From Enterococcus avium ATCC 14025 (GTDB taxonomy: Bacteria; Bacillota; Bacilli; Lactobacillales; Enterococcaceae): a stretch of 64,000 nt of DNA. A program made the position numbers and the translations under genes. This document shows positions 18,456 to 27,545 of the stretch, in pieces; the stretch's first letter is position 1; each line of letters opens with the position of its first letter. The DNA is taken from assembly GCF_000406965.1 (NCBI RefSeq), contig NZ_KE136357.1, positions 835,335 through 899,334 on the forward strand. The letters are read 5' to 3'. The notes below the pieces were generated by a model. The model was not told the DNA's origin. It was given only the letters and a program-made list of their open reading frames with translations, and searched no databases.

Positions 18456-19343
18456 ATGACTTATTGGGAAAAAGCCAACCATTCATGGACCGCTGATTCA
18501 ACTAGATTTATTCTTACTCCAAAGCAAAAAAGCCGCGATTTATTTTATTACATTCAAGAAATCGGATATTTCAAGGCAAATAAGCCGTATTTTACCGAAC
18601 GAGAGAATCTTCCTTCCTATTTGATGAAATTTACCTTGTCTGGTACTGGGGAGCTGCATTATCAAGACGAGGTCTACACTCTAAAAGCGGGGGATATTTT
18701 TTTCATTGATTGTAAGAACTATCAGTATTACAAAACCATCAGCAGCGAGCCCTGGGAGATGGATTGGGTTCACTTTTCTGGTGGAAATACTGAAAGCTTC
18801 TATCACGAATTCATCAAAAATGGCTCGAATATTCTACATACGAACTCAGAAAACGTGCGTAATAACCCGATTCACTTACTCATGGAGAAATTATTACAGC
18901 TGCAAAAGGACCCAAATGCCAAAACAGACTTTGAATCCTCTGTCCTAGTCCATGAATTATTAAATGAGCTGATTCTGCAAAAATACCAAATGGACTTTGC
19001 CGACAGCGAAATTCCTGAATACATTCTGGATGTGAAAAGCTATATCGACGAGAATTATCGCCAGGGCGTTACCCTGGAGGATTTAGAAAAACATTTCCAT
19101 CTAAATAAATATCAAATCGTCAAAGACTTTTCGAAATTCATGGGACAGCCTCCAGTGGATTATCAAATAAGCTGCAAAATTTCCTATGCGAAGGATTTGC
19201 TTCGGTATTCCAATCTTTCAATTAAGGAGATCTCATTAGAAGCAGGTCTGGACAATTTTGCTTACTTTAGCCGCCTCTTCAAAAAAAAGACCGGGATTTC
19301 TCCTAGTGAATACCGCCGAACAGATCGAGTTATTAAGGAATAG
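18456..19343 (+). CDS. rhaR: AraC-family transcription activator, probable rhamnose regulator
   Basis: 295 residues. An N-terminal cupin domain (residues about 35-110, LSGTGELHYQDEVYTLKAGDIFF) probably senses the sugar; the C-terminal 100 residues hold two helix-turn-helix motifs, the second being ISLEAGLDNFAYFSRLFKKK with the ending TGISPSEYRR. Start ATG 18456 has AAAGGAAG upstream; an in-frame ATG ten codons earlier overlaps the promoter -10 region. Divergent from rhaB with a shared 160-base control region, so it most likely activates rhaBAD-fucO. The symbol rests on context, not on a tested function. Confidence 0.85.
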   Translation: MTYWEKANHSWTADSTRFILTPKQKSRDLFYYIQEIGYFKANKPYFTERENLPSYLMKFTLSGTGELHYQDEVYTLKAGDIFFIDCKNYQYYKTISSEPWEMDWVHFSGGNTESFYHEFIKNGSNILHTNSENVRNNPIHLLMEKLLQLQKDPNAKTDFESSVLVHELLNELILQKYQMDFADSEIPEYILDVKSYIDENYRQGVTLEDLEKHFHLNKYQIVKDFSKFMGQPPVDYQISCKISYAKDLLRYSNLSIKEISLEAGLDNFAYFSRLFKKKTGISPSEYRRTDRVIKE

Positions 19344-19379
19344 GTTGGCAAGTTATTTGTAAATACATTTCAAAAATAG

Positions 19380-19562
19380 AAAAATCTCTCAGAAACCTCA
19401 AAAACCATCTCTGAGATTTCAGAGATGGTGAATTATCAAAGCGAAAGCCATTTTTACCGCCTACTTAAAAAAAGATTCCAGCTGTCACCTAAACAATATC
19501 GGCTTTTGATAAAATGGCTGTTCGCTTTTCTTATTCAAAAAGGGCCCAAGCTACCTGATTAA
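19380..19562 (+). pseudogene. C-terminal remnant of a second AraC-family regulator
   Basis: An open frame without its N-terminal part reads TISEISEMVNYQSESHFYRL then LKKRFQLSPKQYR, the second helix-turn-helix and the closing signature of AraC proteins. It is bounded upstream by an in-frame stop at 19377. It lies 36 bases behind the intact AraC gene but is not a copy of its end, so it is the leftover of a different regulator, perhaps one that was replaced. The perfect inverted repeat at 19404-19429 falls inside this coding remnant. Confidence 0.75.
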
Positions 19563-19578
19563 GCTTGAACCCTTTTTG
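19537..19578. terminator. Bidirectional terminator between AraC region and MFS gene
   Basis: AAAAAGGGCCCAAGCT pairs with AAGCTTGAACCCTTTTT, leaving a T-tract on the plus strand and one on the minus strand, as expected between convergent transcripts. Confidence 0.8.
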
Positions 19579-19600
19579 GTTATTTCAATTTATTATTTGA

Positions 19601-20827
19601 CTAGGATTTTGCCTTCACAAACTTCTTATTAAGCGTCAAATAGACTGCCCCCATCACTAAACCTAAGATATTCGAAACAATCGCAAGGATAAAGGCCTGT
19701 TGGTAATTTCCAGTCTTTTCTAAAACAAGACGCATAACTGTCGGACCGAAGAAGCCAGCTAAAGCAAAACCAATAAACATAATCCCATAGTTAACGCTAT
19801 TATTTTTAGCTCCAAACTGATCGGCCGTAAAACCGGGGAAAATCCCCATGAAAGCGCCGAAGCAAATGCCAATAATCGCGATTCCGAAATAGAAAGCAAT
19901 AACGGATTTTCCACCGAAAAAGAACAAAATAGCCAAGCCGAATACAGAGCAAATACAAGAAAACATCAATGTGTAAATCCGTCCGATTTTATCCGATAAG
20001 GACCCTGCCATAATTCTTCCTGACGAATTGAATAGAGCCAGAACTGATACAGCCGTACTAGCAGCTAATGCGTTCATACCTGCCATTCCTTGGGCAATTC
20101 CGGAAGCCTGAGAAATGATCATCATTCCTGGAAAAGCCCCGCATACTAATAAAAGAATCATCACGTAGAACGTTTTAGTCTGAAGCATTTCTCTCCAAGT
20201 CTTTTCAGAACCAGATGCTTCAACTACGACTTTTGTAGAAATCTTTCGCTCTTTTTCTGGTGTTGTCACAAAAAAAGTACAAAGAAGAATTAGAAAAATG
20301 AATGCGAGACCTAAAATTTTGAATGACGTCGTCGCACTGGTTTTTTCCACTATTAAAGTAGCTAATGGCGAAACAATCACTGCACTTAATCCGTATACGG
20401 CTGTAGCGATACCGCCGACTAACCCTCTTTTATCAGGAAACAGCTTAACAACTGTCGAAATTGTACAGCCATAAGCCATCCCTAGTCCTAATCCACTAAC
20501 TAAACCATAACTAACGACTAGAAAACCGACACTCGTAGCAAAACCGGATAAAAACATTCCCAATCCAAACATCGTTCCCCCGACAATGATCACTTTTTTA
20601 GGTCCAAAATGATCGTTGAACCAGCCGCCAGTAATCATTGTGATCGGACCGACTGAATTCGCCACCGTGTATACAAGTGCTAGGTCTGCCGAAGTAATCT
20701 CTGTTTGCAGCAAATTAGTCAAATACACCGACATCGAGGAAGCAAAAACACTCCATGAATAGATTGATCCTAAACACAAATTAATGATGCAGCAGGCAAT
20801 AAGCGTAAATAGTCTTTTATTTTTCAT
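19601..20827 (-). CDS. MFS transporter of the oxalate:formate antiporter (OFA) group
   Basis: 408 residues, 12 predicted membrane spans. The N-terminal CCIINLCLGSIYSWSVFASS is typical of OFA-type carriers, as are GGWFNDHFGPKKVIIVG between helices 2 and 3 and FGAFMGIFPGFTADQFGAKN in the second half. Members exchange small carboxylates across the membrane. It follows the Old Yellow Enzyme gene by 11 bases and probably imports the substrate, or exports the product, of that reductase; the compound is unknown. Confidence 0.85.
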   Translation of the reverse strand: MKNKRLFTLIACCIINLCLGSIYSWSVFASSMSVYLTNLLQTEITSADLALVYTVANSVGPITMITGGWFNDHFGPKKVIIVGGTMFGLGMFLSGFATSVGFLVVSYGLVSGLGLGMAYGCTISTVVKLFPDKRGLVGGIATAVYGLSAVIVSPLATLIVEKTSATTSFKILGLAFIFLILLCTFFVTTPEKERKISTKVVVEASGSEKTWREMLQTKTFYVMILLLVCGAFPGMMIISQASGIAQGMAGMNALAASTAVSVLALFNSSGRIMAGSLSDKIGRIYTLMFSCICSVFGLAILFFFGGKSVIAFYFGIAIIGICFGAFMGIFPGFTADQFGAKNNSVNYGIMFIGFALAGFFGPTVMRLVLEKTGNYQQAFILAIVSNILGLVMGAVYLTLNKKFVKAKS

Positions 20828-20838
20828 CTGCCTACCCC

Positions 20839-22785
20839 CTAAATATCCAACGCGGCATGATAGCCTTGGTAGACGGCGGTAGTGATAGTCGAGGCCCGAA
20901 CAACATCCCCGATTTCTACAACATAAGGCGCTGTGTCATATAGCTCTTCTGCAACGAATCGATTTGCTCGTTGGCCGACAGCGACGATGACAGATTTCCC
21001 AGGAACATGGACAACGTTTCCGGTGGAATTCTCACAATAAACCCCATCTTCGGTTATCTCTAATCCTTTGTGATTAGTCAAAATAGAAACATTTTTTTCC
21101 AACTCCTGAAGCAGCAGCGGGCGATGCCGAACATTTGCGTCTGGCGCAACCGCATCCCGCATTTCGATCACTGATACTTTTTTCCCTTGACGTGCTAAAT
21201 GAATCGCCATTTCACAGCCAGCTAAGCCGCCGCCTAGAATCGCTACCTCATCGCCAATTTTTTCTGGGGCTAAATGATACTGATTGATAATCGTTACATG
21301 TTCCTTCTCAATTCCCTTTAGCTTAGGAATAATCGGCTGTGATCCCGCCGCAATGATTACCGCGTCAGGTTGTTCAGCTTCAACGGTTTCTTTACAGGCC
21401 GTCGTATTTAAACGAAGCTCCACGCCAGCATTTTGGGCTTGATGAGTAAAGGTTTGGCCTAGCTGATACATTTCATATTTGAAAGGAATCGCTTGTTCAC
21501 AGTTTAATATGCCGCCAGTTGTACTGGATTTTTCCAACAAAACAACGTGGTGTCCTCTTTCAGCCGCCGTTGTTGCTGCCTTTAATCCGCCAGGTCCACC
21601 GCCGACAACCACTACTTTTTTCGGTTTAGCTGCTGGTTGAACATCAAAGCCTTCGCTTTCTCTTCCTATTAATGGATTTACTGTACATCTTCTCGTTGTG
21701 GTCGCCGCTCGTTCTGCCATACAAACGAAACAACGCAAGCAATGAACGATTTCCTCTTCTTGATTGGCCATGACTTTTCTTGGTAGATAAGGATCTGCTA
21801 ATAACGCGCGGGCCATTTCAACAACATCGGCTTTGCCAGAGCGTAAAATCTCTTCCATTTGCTCAGGGTCATTCAATCCGCCAATCGTTGCGACAGGCTT
21901 GTTGACATTTTTCTTGATTGCTTCAGCTAGGTGAACATTGGTGCCATGCTCTGTAAACATCGATGGATGCGTGATACCAAAGGTTCCTTGATAGGTTCCC
22001 GCAGAGACATGAATTAAGTCCACATACTCTTCAACGAGCTTAGCAATCTGAATTCCCTCTTCGATGCCATACCCATTTTCGACAAATTCTGCTCCACTCA
22101 TTCGAAATTCAATTGGAAAACCTGCACCAACTGCTCGACGAACACTTTTCAATACTTCGATCGCAAAACGAGCGCGGTTAGCCAAGTTGCCGCCATATTT
22201 GTCGGTTCGTTTGTTAAATAATAGCGATAAGAATTGATTAATCAACCAGCCATGTCCGCCATGCACCATGACCATTTCAAAACCCGCTCGTTTAGCTAAG
22301 CCCGCCGCATCTCCATAAGCCTGAACGATCTCATCAATTACTTCTTGGGTCAGTTCCTTTACTTTTACTCCGTCAGCTCGTACTGTTGCGGATACTCCCC
22401 ATTGAGACAATGATTGCTTTTTGCTTTTATCTGCCAAATAGGTTCCTGCAAACTGACCCGAATGAGAAAGCTCCACACTGGCAATCGCTCCATGACGGCG
22501 GATAGCATCCGCGGCATACGTCGCACTGGATAACGAATTTGGGACACTCAAGTCCAAGTGATAGGCATGGGAACCATCTGTTTCAGGATGAACCATGACC
22601 TCAGATACTGTAACTGCTCCTGCTCCGCCTTTTGCTCGCAACTCATAAAATGACTTTGATGCTGGACCAATACAGCAGTCTGCAGTAATATCAGTCCCAC
22701 CCATTGGAGCTGAAAACATACGGTTACGAAACATGACATTACCGATTTGAATAGGTTTTGATAAATTTGGATACTTTCTTTTCAT
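20839..22785 (-). CDS. Old Yellow Enzyme-type FMN/Fe-S/FAD oxidoreductase (2-enoate reductase / FadH-like)
   Basis: 648 residues: an N-terminal FMN barrel (about 1-370, with VMVHGGHGWLINQFLS and IEFRMSGAEFVENGYG), a four-Cys cluster motif starting CLRCFVCMAERA, then an FAD domain (VVVVGGGPGGLKAATTA) and an NAD domain (EVAILGGGLAGCEMAIHLA). This layout belongs to 2-enoate reductase, 2,4-dienoyl-CoA reductase and BaiCD/BaiH-type enzymes that reduce activated C=C bonds. I use the ATG at 22785 after AAAGGAG; the longer frame runs towards the upstream LysR gene without support. With an OFA carrier and a LysR regulator it resembles an anaerobic unsaturated-acid reduction module. Confidence 0.88.
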   Translation of the reverse strand: MKRKYPNLSKPIQIGNVMFRNRMFSAPMGGTDITADCCIGPASKSFYELRAKGGAGAVTVSEVMVHPETDGSHAYHLDLSVPNSLSSATYAADAIRRHGAIASVELSHSGQFAGTYLADKSKKQSLSQWGVSATVRADGVKVKELTQEVIDEIVQAYGDAAGLAKRAGFEMVMVHGGHGWLINQFLSLLFNKRTDKYGGNLANRARFAIEVLKSVRRAVGAGFPIEFRMSGAEFVENGYGIEEGIQIAKLVEEYVDLIHVSAGTYQGTFGITHPSMFTEHGTNVHLAEAIKKNVNKPVATIGGLNDPEQMEEILRSGKADVVEMARALLADPYLPRKVMANQEEEIVHCLRCFVCMAERAATTTRRCTVNPLIGRESEGFDVQPAAKPKKVVVVGGGPGGLKAATTAAERGHHVVLLEKSSTTGGILNCEQAIPFKYEMYQLGQTFTHQAQNAGVELRLNTTACKETVEAEQPDAVIIAAGSQPIIPKLKGIEKEHVTIINQYHLAPEKIGDEVAILGGGLAGCEMAIHLARQGKKVSVIEMRDAVAPDANVRHRPLLLQELEKNVSILTNHKGLEITEDGVYCENSTGNVVHVPGKSVIVAVGQRANRFVAEELYDTAPYVVEIGDVVRASTITTAVYQGYHAALDI

Positions 22786-22870
22786 CCTCGCCACTCCTTT
22801 TGTTATATAAATCACAATTAGAGTGTAACAGACCCCCATATCCCATCGGTACCAATCAAAATCACTAACC

Positions 22871-23752
22871 TTATACCAATTTATTTCTACGGTTAATATA
22901 GCTCTTAAATCGCTGTACATTTGGCGAATCCGTTTGATCACGATGAAAGATCGCATAAATGTCCCAGTATAATGGTTCTTTTAGTGAGACTACCTTCAAA
23001 TCCTTCATTTCAAACCCATCCAATGAAAAATCTAAAACAATCCCCAATCCTATCTTCATTCGACTCAAATTGACCAATAATGAAGTATCTTCAGTCTTTG
23101 CTGCCAGCTCGATTTTAATGTTATTTTCTTCACATGATCGGGTAAATTCATGGTAAACGTGGTAATTCTCATTTAAGATAATCAACTTTTCCCCTTGCAG
23201 CTCGGCTAAGTCAATCGTATCTCGTTGATAAAATGGATGCCCATGATACACTAGCAGTTTGACTTCCTTACGCTCAATAAAAAGTGAAGTAATTTCCTTG
23301 TCATCAACTTTCCCGATGACAATACCGACCTCTCCTTCTAGCTGTCGAATCTTGTGATTGACCCCCTGATTAGCCATCTCCTTCCAGCTAAACTCAACCT
23401 CTGGATAAGCACATTGAAAATCATGCAGAAAATCAAAAGATAGAGCCTTCAGAACACCTCTAGCCAGATAAATTTTTAAGTGATTTTGCTTTTCTTTTTC
23501 ATTTTGAATCGCCGTGTGCAGCAAGGTGAAATAGTCAATTAATCGTTCACTGTAGCTGTACAGTATTTTAGCAGTCGCAGTTGGCTCAACTCCTTTACTG
23601 CTTCGAACAAATAATTGCGTATCAAGCTCATTTTCTAGACGGTTGATGATTCTTCCTACGCCTTGAGCCGTCATAAACTGCTGACTCGCCGTCTGGTTCA
23701 TACTTTTTGTCTCGAATACTTTCATAAAGCATTGAAGTTCTTGAACGTTCAT
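22871..23752 (-). CDS. LysR-family transcription regulator
   Basis: 293 residues. The N-terminal winged helix (MNVQELQCFMKVFETKSMNQ, then QGVGRIINRLENELDTQLF) and the effector-binding domain are normal for LysR. ATG follows AGAAGGAGC. It is encoded 85 bases upstream of the enoate-reductase-like gene on the same strand, so it probably controls the reductase and OFA carrier, possibly in one transcript, which is less usual than the divergent LysR arrangement. Confidence 0.88.
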   Translation of the reverse strand: MNVQELQCFMKVFETKSMNQTASQQFMTAQGVGRIINRLENELDTQLFVRSSKGVEPTATAKILYSYSERLIDYFTLLHTAIQNEKEKQNHLKIYLARGVLKALSFDFLHDFQCAYPEVEFSWKEMANQGVNHKIRQLEGEVGIVIGKVDDKEITSLFIERKEVKLLVYHGHPFYQRDTIDLAELQGEKLIILNENYHVYHEFTRSCEENNIKIELAAKTEDTSLLVNLSRMKIGLGIVLDFSLDGFEMKDLKVVSLKEPLYWDIYAIFHRDQTDSPNVQRFKSYINRRNKLV

Positions 23753-24082
23753 TTGTTAAGCTCCTTCTTTATTTTTGTACCTACTAAAACCCCTTTTCAT
23801 GTCTTATTCTATCGTTTATGAAGGATGGTTTCTATAGCATTACATAGATGTGCAGTAATAAAGATTGTATCTGCTTCTAAAAATATCGTAACAAATAGTA
23901 TCTATATCCTTACCTATAATGGGATTTCTGTCAGACTTAAGCACAAAAATCACCCCTGACGATCTGCCTTGCTAATTTTTCTCAATTCAAAAAAGCTTAA
24001 CCATCACAAAAGATGATTAAGCTTGATTTTACTTGAACATTCTTAATTTCTATTAAATAACAACTTGCCTTTACGGTAAAAC
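23753..24082. other. Intergenic region between two LysR genes
   Basis: 330 bases without a supported gene. It holds the terminator of the downstream-numbered LysR gene (23989-24024) and should contain the promoter of the enoate reductase LysR gene, but I see no convincing -35/-10 pair. Confidence 0.5.
23989..24024 (-). terminator. Terminator of LysR gene
   Basis: AAGCTTAACCATC (23993-24005) pairs with GATGATTAAGCTT (24012-24024) with one mismatch and is followed on the minus strand by TTTTTT. Confidence 0.8.
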
Positions 24083-24949
24083 CTAATCAATCCTTATCCA
24101 CCCATCTTGCCAAGCTTCAATCACAGGTTCAAGACGCGATCTGTTGCTTTTTAAAAAGCTTGCGTAAAATGTCATTTCGGCAATATCATCCTCGATTTTA
24201 ATTGGCACGCGATCATTGACTAGCTCCTTATGCAGGCAGGGATCGAGTTTGGAAACATTCGTTGTAAAAAACGGAAAAACCGAATAATTCTTTATCTCCT
24301 CAAAATTCTCGTGATTGTCCTGGTAAAGAAATTTAGCATTGGGAATTTTTCCTTGAATAACATCAGTCCAAATACCGATGTCCCTTAATACTAAAAAAGT
24401 CAAATCACTCAGCTGCTCAAAGGTAACACTTCCTTGACTAGCTAGATCAGTAAATCCGCTTAAGTTTACCGTTAATCTTTCTTTTCCTAAATACACAGAG
24501 TCAATTCTCTTATCCTTAAGCGGATAATTGGTCACGACACAACTATACTGTTCCTTTAGCAACAGCTCAATCCAGTTCGGTCGTTCAGCCAGCTTTTCTT
24601 CCACACTTATTTTGGGAAGCTTTAATGAATCCAAAACGATTAATGGTCCCGGAGCAGCGGAACAAATCGTGAGCTCTCTTTGACTTTTGTCGAAACGCTG
24701 GATATCGGATACGTAGCTTCTATTTACTGAAAGAACATCCTCCGCTCTTTCTGCAGCGAATATCCCAGCTTTGGTCAACGTAATCCGATTAGCTCCACGA
24801 TTAAAAAGCTGAACCTCTAGCTCAGTCTCCAATTTCTTCATCCCTCGAGTCAGGGCTGGTTGAGAAAGTCCCAGTTGATCAGCGGCCGCCGCGAGTGTTC
24901 CGTATTTTTTAAATGCCACAAGCTCCTCCAGCAAATAATTATCAATCAT
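24083..24949 (-). CDS. LysR-family transcription regulator, divergent from aldo/keto reductases
   Basis: 288 residues with the LysR winged helix at residues 10-60 (AAAADQLGLSQPALTRGMKK) and a C-terminal sensor domain. ATG follows GGAGGGGAATC. It is transcribed away from two tandem aldo/keto reductase genes; the 108-base spacer holds a perfect palindrome of the T-N11-A type expected for LysR proteins. Control of those reductases is a reasonable inference. Confidence 0.88.
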   Translation of the reverse strand: MIDNYLLEELVAFKKYGTLAAAADQLGLSQPALTRGMKKLETELEVQLFNRGANRITLTKAGIFAAERAEDVLSVNRSYVSDIQRFDKSQRELTICSAAPGPLIVLDSLKLPKISVEEKLAERPNWIELLLKEQYSCVVTNYPLKDKRIDSVYLGKERLTVNLSGFTDLASQGSVTFEQLSDLTFLVLRDIGIWTDVIQGKIPNAKFLYQDNHENFEEIKNYSVFPFFTTNVSKLDPCLHKELVNDRVPIKIEDDIAEMTFYASFLKSNRSRLEPVIEAWQDGWIRID

Positions 24950-24980
24950 GATTCCCCTCCATACGTTTACCGTATACTAG

Positions 24981-24994
24981 CATAATTAATTATG
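24981..24994. promoter_or_regulatory. Candidate LysR operator (palindrome)
   Basis: CATAATTAATTATG is a perfect 14-base palindrome containing the T-N11-A pattern, located in the divergent space between the LysR gene and the first aldo/keto reductase. Confidence 0.5.
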
Positions 24995-25057
24995 AATTTC
25001 CAACGCTCACTTTATCTACTAAACTTTAGTTAATTAAGACAAAGGAGTGTATCTACA

Positions 25058-25923
25058 ATGAATAATCCTTCATTTAAACTAAACGACAATAACTCAATTC
25101 CAGCCATCGGATTTGGTGTGTTTCAAATTCCAAACGATGGGTCAACCTATGCGGCCGTTTTGAAGGCCTTGGAAATTGGCTACCGCCACATTGATACCGC
25201 AGTCGCCTACTTTAATGAAACAGAAGTCGGCAAGGCCATTCAAGACAGCGGCATCTCTCGTGATGACATTTGGATCACTTCAAAAATGTGGCTGCAAGAT
25301 TATGCTTACGAAGATGCAAAAAAGGCCATTGATCTTTCGCTAAAAAACTACAAACAGGCTATATTGATCTCTATCTGATCCATCAACCCTATGGAAAAGT
25401 CGATGAAGCCTGGAAAGCAATGGAAGAAGCAAAATCAGTAGGAAAAATACGTTCGATCGGCGTTTCCAATATGACGCCAAAAATTTGGCGAAAATGGGAA
25501 AATAGCTTCACAACTATGCCTGCTGTCAATCAAGTAGAGTTCAACCCCTATTTCCAGCAAAAGGAACTGCGAAAAATAATGGCTGAAAACAACGTGACGC
25601 TTGAAGCTTGGGCACCACTAGGACAAGGAAATCAGGAACTGCTGAATGAACCGATTTTGAAAAATCTAGCAAAGAAATACGCTAAAAATGTTGGTCAAAT
25701 CATTCTGCGCTTTGAATATCAGGAAGGAATCATTGTTTTTCCAAAAACAGTCCACTCCGAACGGATGATTTCTAACTTAAACATTTTCGACTTTGCACTT
25801 ACGAGTGATGAAATGGATAGTATTCGCCTGCTAGATAAGAACAAAGGCATGCACGATCCAGATGCATCTGGTACGAAAGAAATGTTGCTGAATGCTTTTG
25901 ATGTTCATGCAGACGATAAATAA
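25058..25923 (+). pseudogene. Aldo/keto reductase, interrupted by a one-base frameshift
   Basis: The first frame (25058-25378) covers the N-terminal third with the catalytic Asp and Tyr (HIDTAVAYFNETEVGKA) and Lys (WITSKMWLQ). The rest is in another frame (from about 25347 to 25923), with the catalytic His in LIHQPYG and the NADP site region FPKTVHSERMISN. The break is at a run of six A (25342-25347); a seventh A would restore a normal 289-residue protein. Start ATG follows AAAGGAG. Without correction the product would be a 106-residue fragment. It may be a true pseudogene beside an intact paralogue, or a sequencing error. Confidence 0.85.
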
Positions 25924-25942
25924 GAAAGAAGCTGAACTGATT

Positions 25943-26812
25943 ATGACAACCATTCCTATGCTAAAAATGAACGATGGACATACAATTCCTCAATTAGGCT
26001 TTGGTGTTTTTCAAATAACTGATCATGCAGAAGCAGTCACAGCTATCGAAAGTGCTCTGTTTAATGGTTATCGATTAATTGACACTGCCGAGGCTTATAA
26101 TAATCAAAAAGCCGTGGGTGAAGCCCTTAAAAATAGTAAAATTCCACGGGATGACGTCTTTCTCACCACAAAGCTTTGGGTTTCTAACTACAGGTACGAG
26201 GAAGCAAAAAAAGCGATTGATCATGATTTAAAAGAAATAGGAACCGATTATATTGATTTATTTCTTTTGCATCAAGCCTATGGCGATATTGCTGGTGCCT
26301 GGCGAGCTATGGAAGAAGCGCAAAAAGAAGGAAAAATTAAATCCTTAGGCGTATCCAACTTTTGGCCAGATCAACTTAAAAATCTTGAATTAATGAGCAA
26401 TGTTAAACCAGCAATTAACCAGATTGAAATCAATCCTTGGTACCAACGAGATTCAGAAGTTAAATGGTACCAGCGAAACGATATTTTACTCGAAGCCTGG
26501 GCGCCCTTCGCAGAGGGAAAAGGTGAAATCTTCAGCAATCCCTTAATTGCCGAGATCGGACAAAAGCATCATAAATCTGTAGGCCAGATTGTTCTGCGGT
26601 GGCTGATCCAACGAGGCATTATCGTCATTCCAAAATCAGTGCATTCTGAGCGTCAAAAAGAAAACCTGGCGATATTCGATTTTGAATTAACTGCCGCGGA
26701 TATGGAGCTAATCGGTTCTTTGGACAAGAATGCCAGCCAATTTTTTGACCATCACGATCCAGACACGATTGAACAGATTTTTGGAGCAAGTCTAAAAAAG
26801 TTGCGCAACTAA
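25943..26812 (+). CDS. Aldo/keto reductase
   Basis: 289 residues of the AKR superfamily, an NADPH-dependent carbonyl reductase. The catalytic tetrad is visible: D and Y in LIDTAEAYNNQKAVGEA, K in LTTKLWVSNY, H in FLLHQAYG; IPKSVHSERQKENL binds the cofactor phosphate. I start at the ATG at 25943, 19 bases after the stop of the previous gene; the longer frame overlaps that gene. It is a close paralogue of the frameshifted copy just upstream and probably on the same transcript. Physiological substrate is unknown. Confidence 0.88.
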   Translation: MTTIPMLKMNDGHTIPQLGFGVFQITDHAEAVTAIESALFNGYRLIDTAEAYNNQKAVGEALKNSKIPRDDVFLTTKLWVSNYRYEEAKKAIDHDLKEIGTDYIDLFLLHQAYGDIAGAWRAMEEAQKEGKIKSLGVSNFWPDQLKNLELMSNVKPAINQIEINPWYQRDSEVKWYQRNDILLEAWAPFAEGKGEIFSNPLIAEIGQKHHKSVGQIVLRWLIQRGIIVIPKSVHSERQKENLAIFDFELTAADMELIGSLDKNASQFFDHHDPDTIEQIFGASLKKLRN

Positions 26813-26896
26813 TTGTCACTATGAGATAGAAGGCTGAGACTAGGTAGTCCACTACACAGCGACTGACTGATGCTTCCTCAAAATTCATATTTTAAT

Positions 26897-26952
26897 AAAA
26901 GGACTGAGATTCCGTAGTTTTTCAGCATAACTACGTGGATTTCAGTCCTTTT
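26897..26952. terminator. Bidirectional terminator between aldo/keto reductase and flavodoxin genes
   Basis: AAAAGGACTGAGATTCCGTA and the matching arm TACGTGGATTTCAGTCCTTTT form a long, slightly imperfect stem around a short loop, with T-runs in both directions, fitting convergent genes. Confidence 0.75.
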
Positions 26953-27025
26953 GTTTAGTACTACTTGCTTATCGCTGATAGCTCTAACAATTATATTAGT
27001 GTCACCAAAGACACTGCAATAATTT

Positions 27026-27511
27026 TTAACTTTTAATCATTTGTGACACCCAGTGCTCGATTGCCTTTGGATTAGAATTTGTTAGTTCTCTTCCTTGAAC
27101 CCAGTTTGCCTGTTCATTGGTAGCTTCTTTCAGAGCTTGATCACTAGATCCAAATCCGCTGCCGCCTGACGTACAAAAGGGAATGATTGTTTTCCCCTTC
27201 CAATCATACTGCCGGAAAAAAGCTTCTACGATTTTAGGAGCCTTACCCCACCAGATTGGATAACCAACAAAGATCACTTCATAATTGGCTAGATCAAGTG
27301 CATTTTCAGCAAGTTCTAGCTTATTCGAGGAACCCGTCATCTCCAGACTGCTGCGACTATTGGGGTTGTTCCAATCTAGATCAGCACTAGTGTACTGTTG
27401 CTTCGGTTCAATCTCAAGGATATCCGCACCAAGAATTCCAGCCAGCTGAGTGGCTGTCCGTCGCGTTGTTCCACTTGCCGAAAAGAAGGCAACTAACTGT
27501 TTTTGTGTCAT
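27026..27511 (-). CDS. Flavodoxin-like protein
   Basis: 161 residues. The FMN phosphate loop is FSASGTTRRTATQLAG near the N-terminus; FVGYPIWWGKAPKIVEAFF and IIPFCTSGGSGFGSSD are the other FMN-contact loops of long-chain-type flavodoxins found with aldo/keto reductases. ATG at 27511 follows AAAGGAGCG; a longer frame exists but overlaps the neighbouring reductase gene. Probably an electron carrier or small FMN reductase, cotranscribed with that reductase and under its MerR-type promoter. Confidence 0.85.
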   Translation of the reverse strand: MTQKQLVAFFSASGTTRRTATQLAGILGADILEIEPKQQYTSADLDWNNPNSRSSLEMTGSSNKLELAENALDLANYEVIFVGYPIWWGKAPKIVEAFFRQYDWKGKTIIPFCTSGGSGFGSSDQALKEATNEQANWVQGRELTNSNPKAIEHWVSQMIKS

Positions 27512-27545
27512 TTTTTTCGCTCCTTTAGTTAAGTTTTTATTCCAA

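Noticed and set aside
19404-19429. Perfect 11-base inverted repeat ACCATCTCTGA / TCAGAGATGGT resembling a terminator or operator
   Set aside because: It lies inside the AraC-remnant reading frame encoding TISEISEMV and has no T-tract; the real terminator is at 19537-19578.
22365-22739. Two 60-63 codon minus-strand frames inside the enoate-reductase-like gene
   Set aside because: Alternative frames of an intact gene on the same strand, no separate signals.
26625-26888. 87-codon minus-strand frame overlapping the end of the aldo/keto reductase gene
   Set aside because: Antisense shadow of a well-supported gene, with no homology pattern and no ribosome site.
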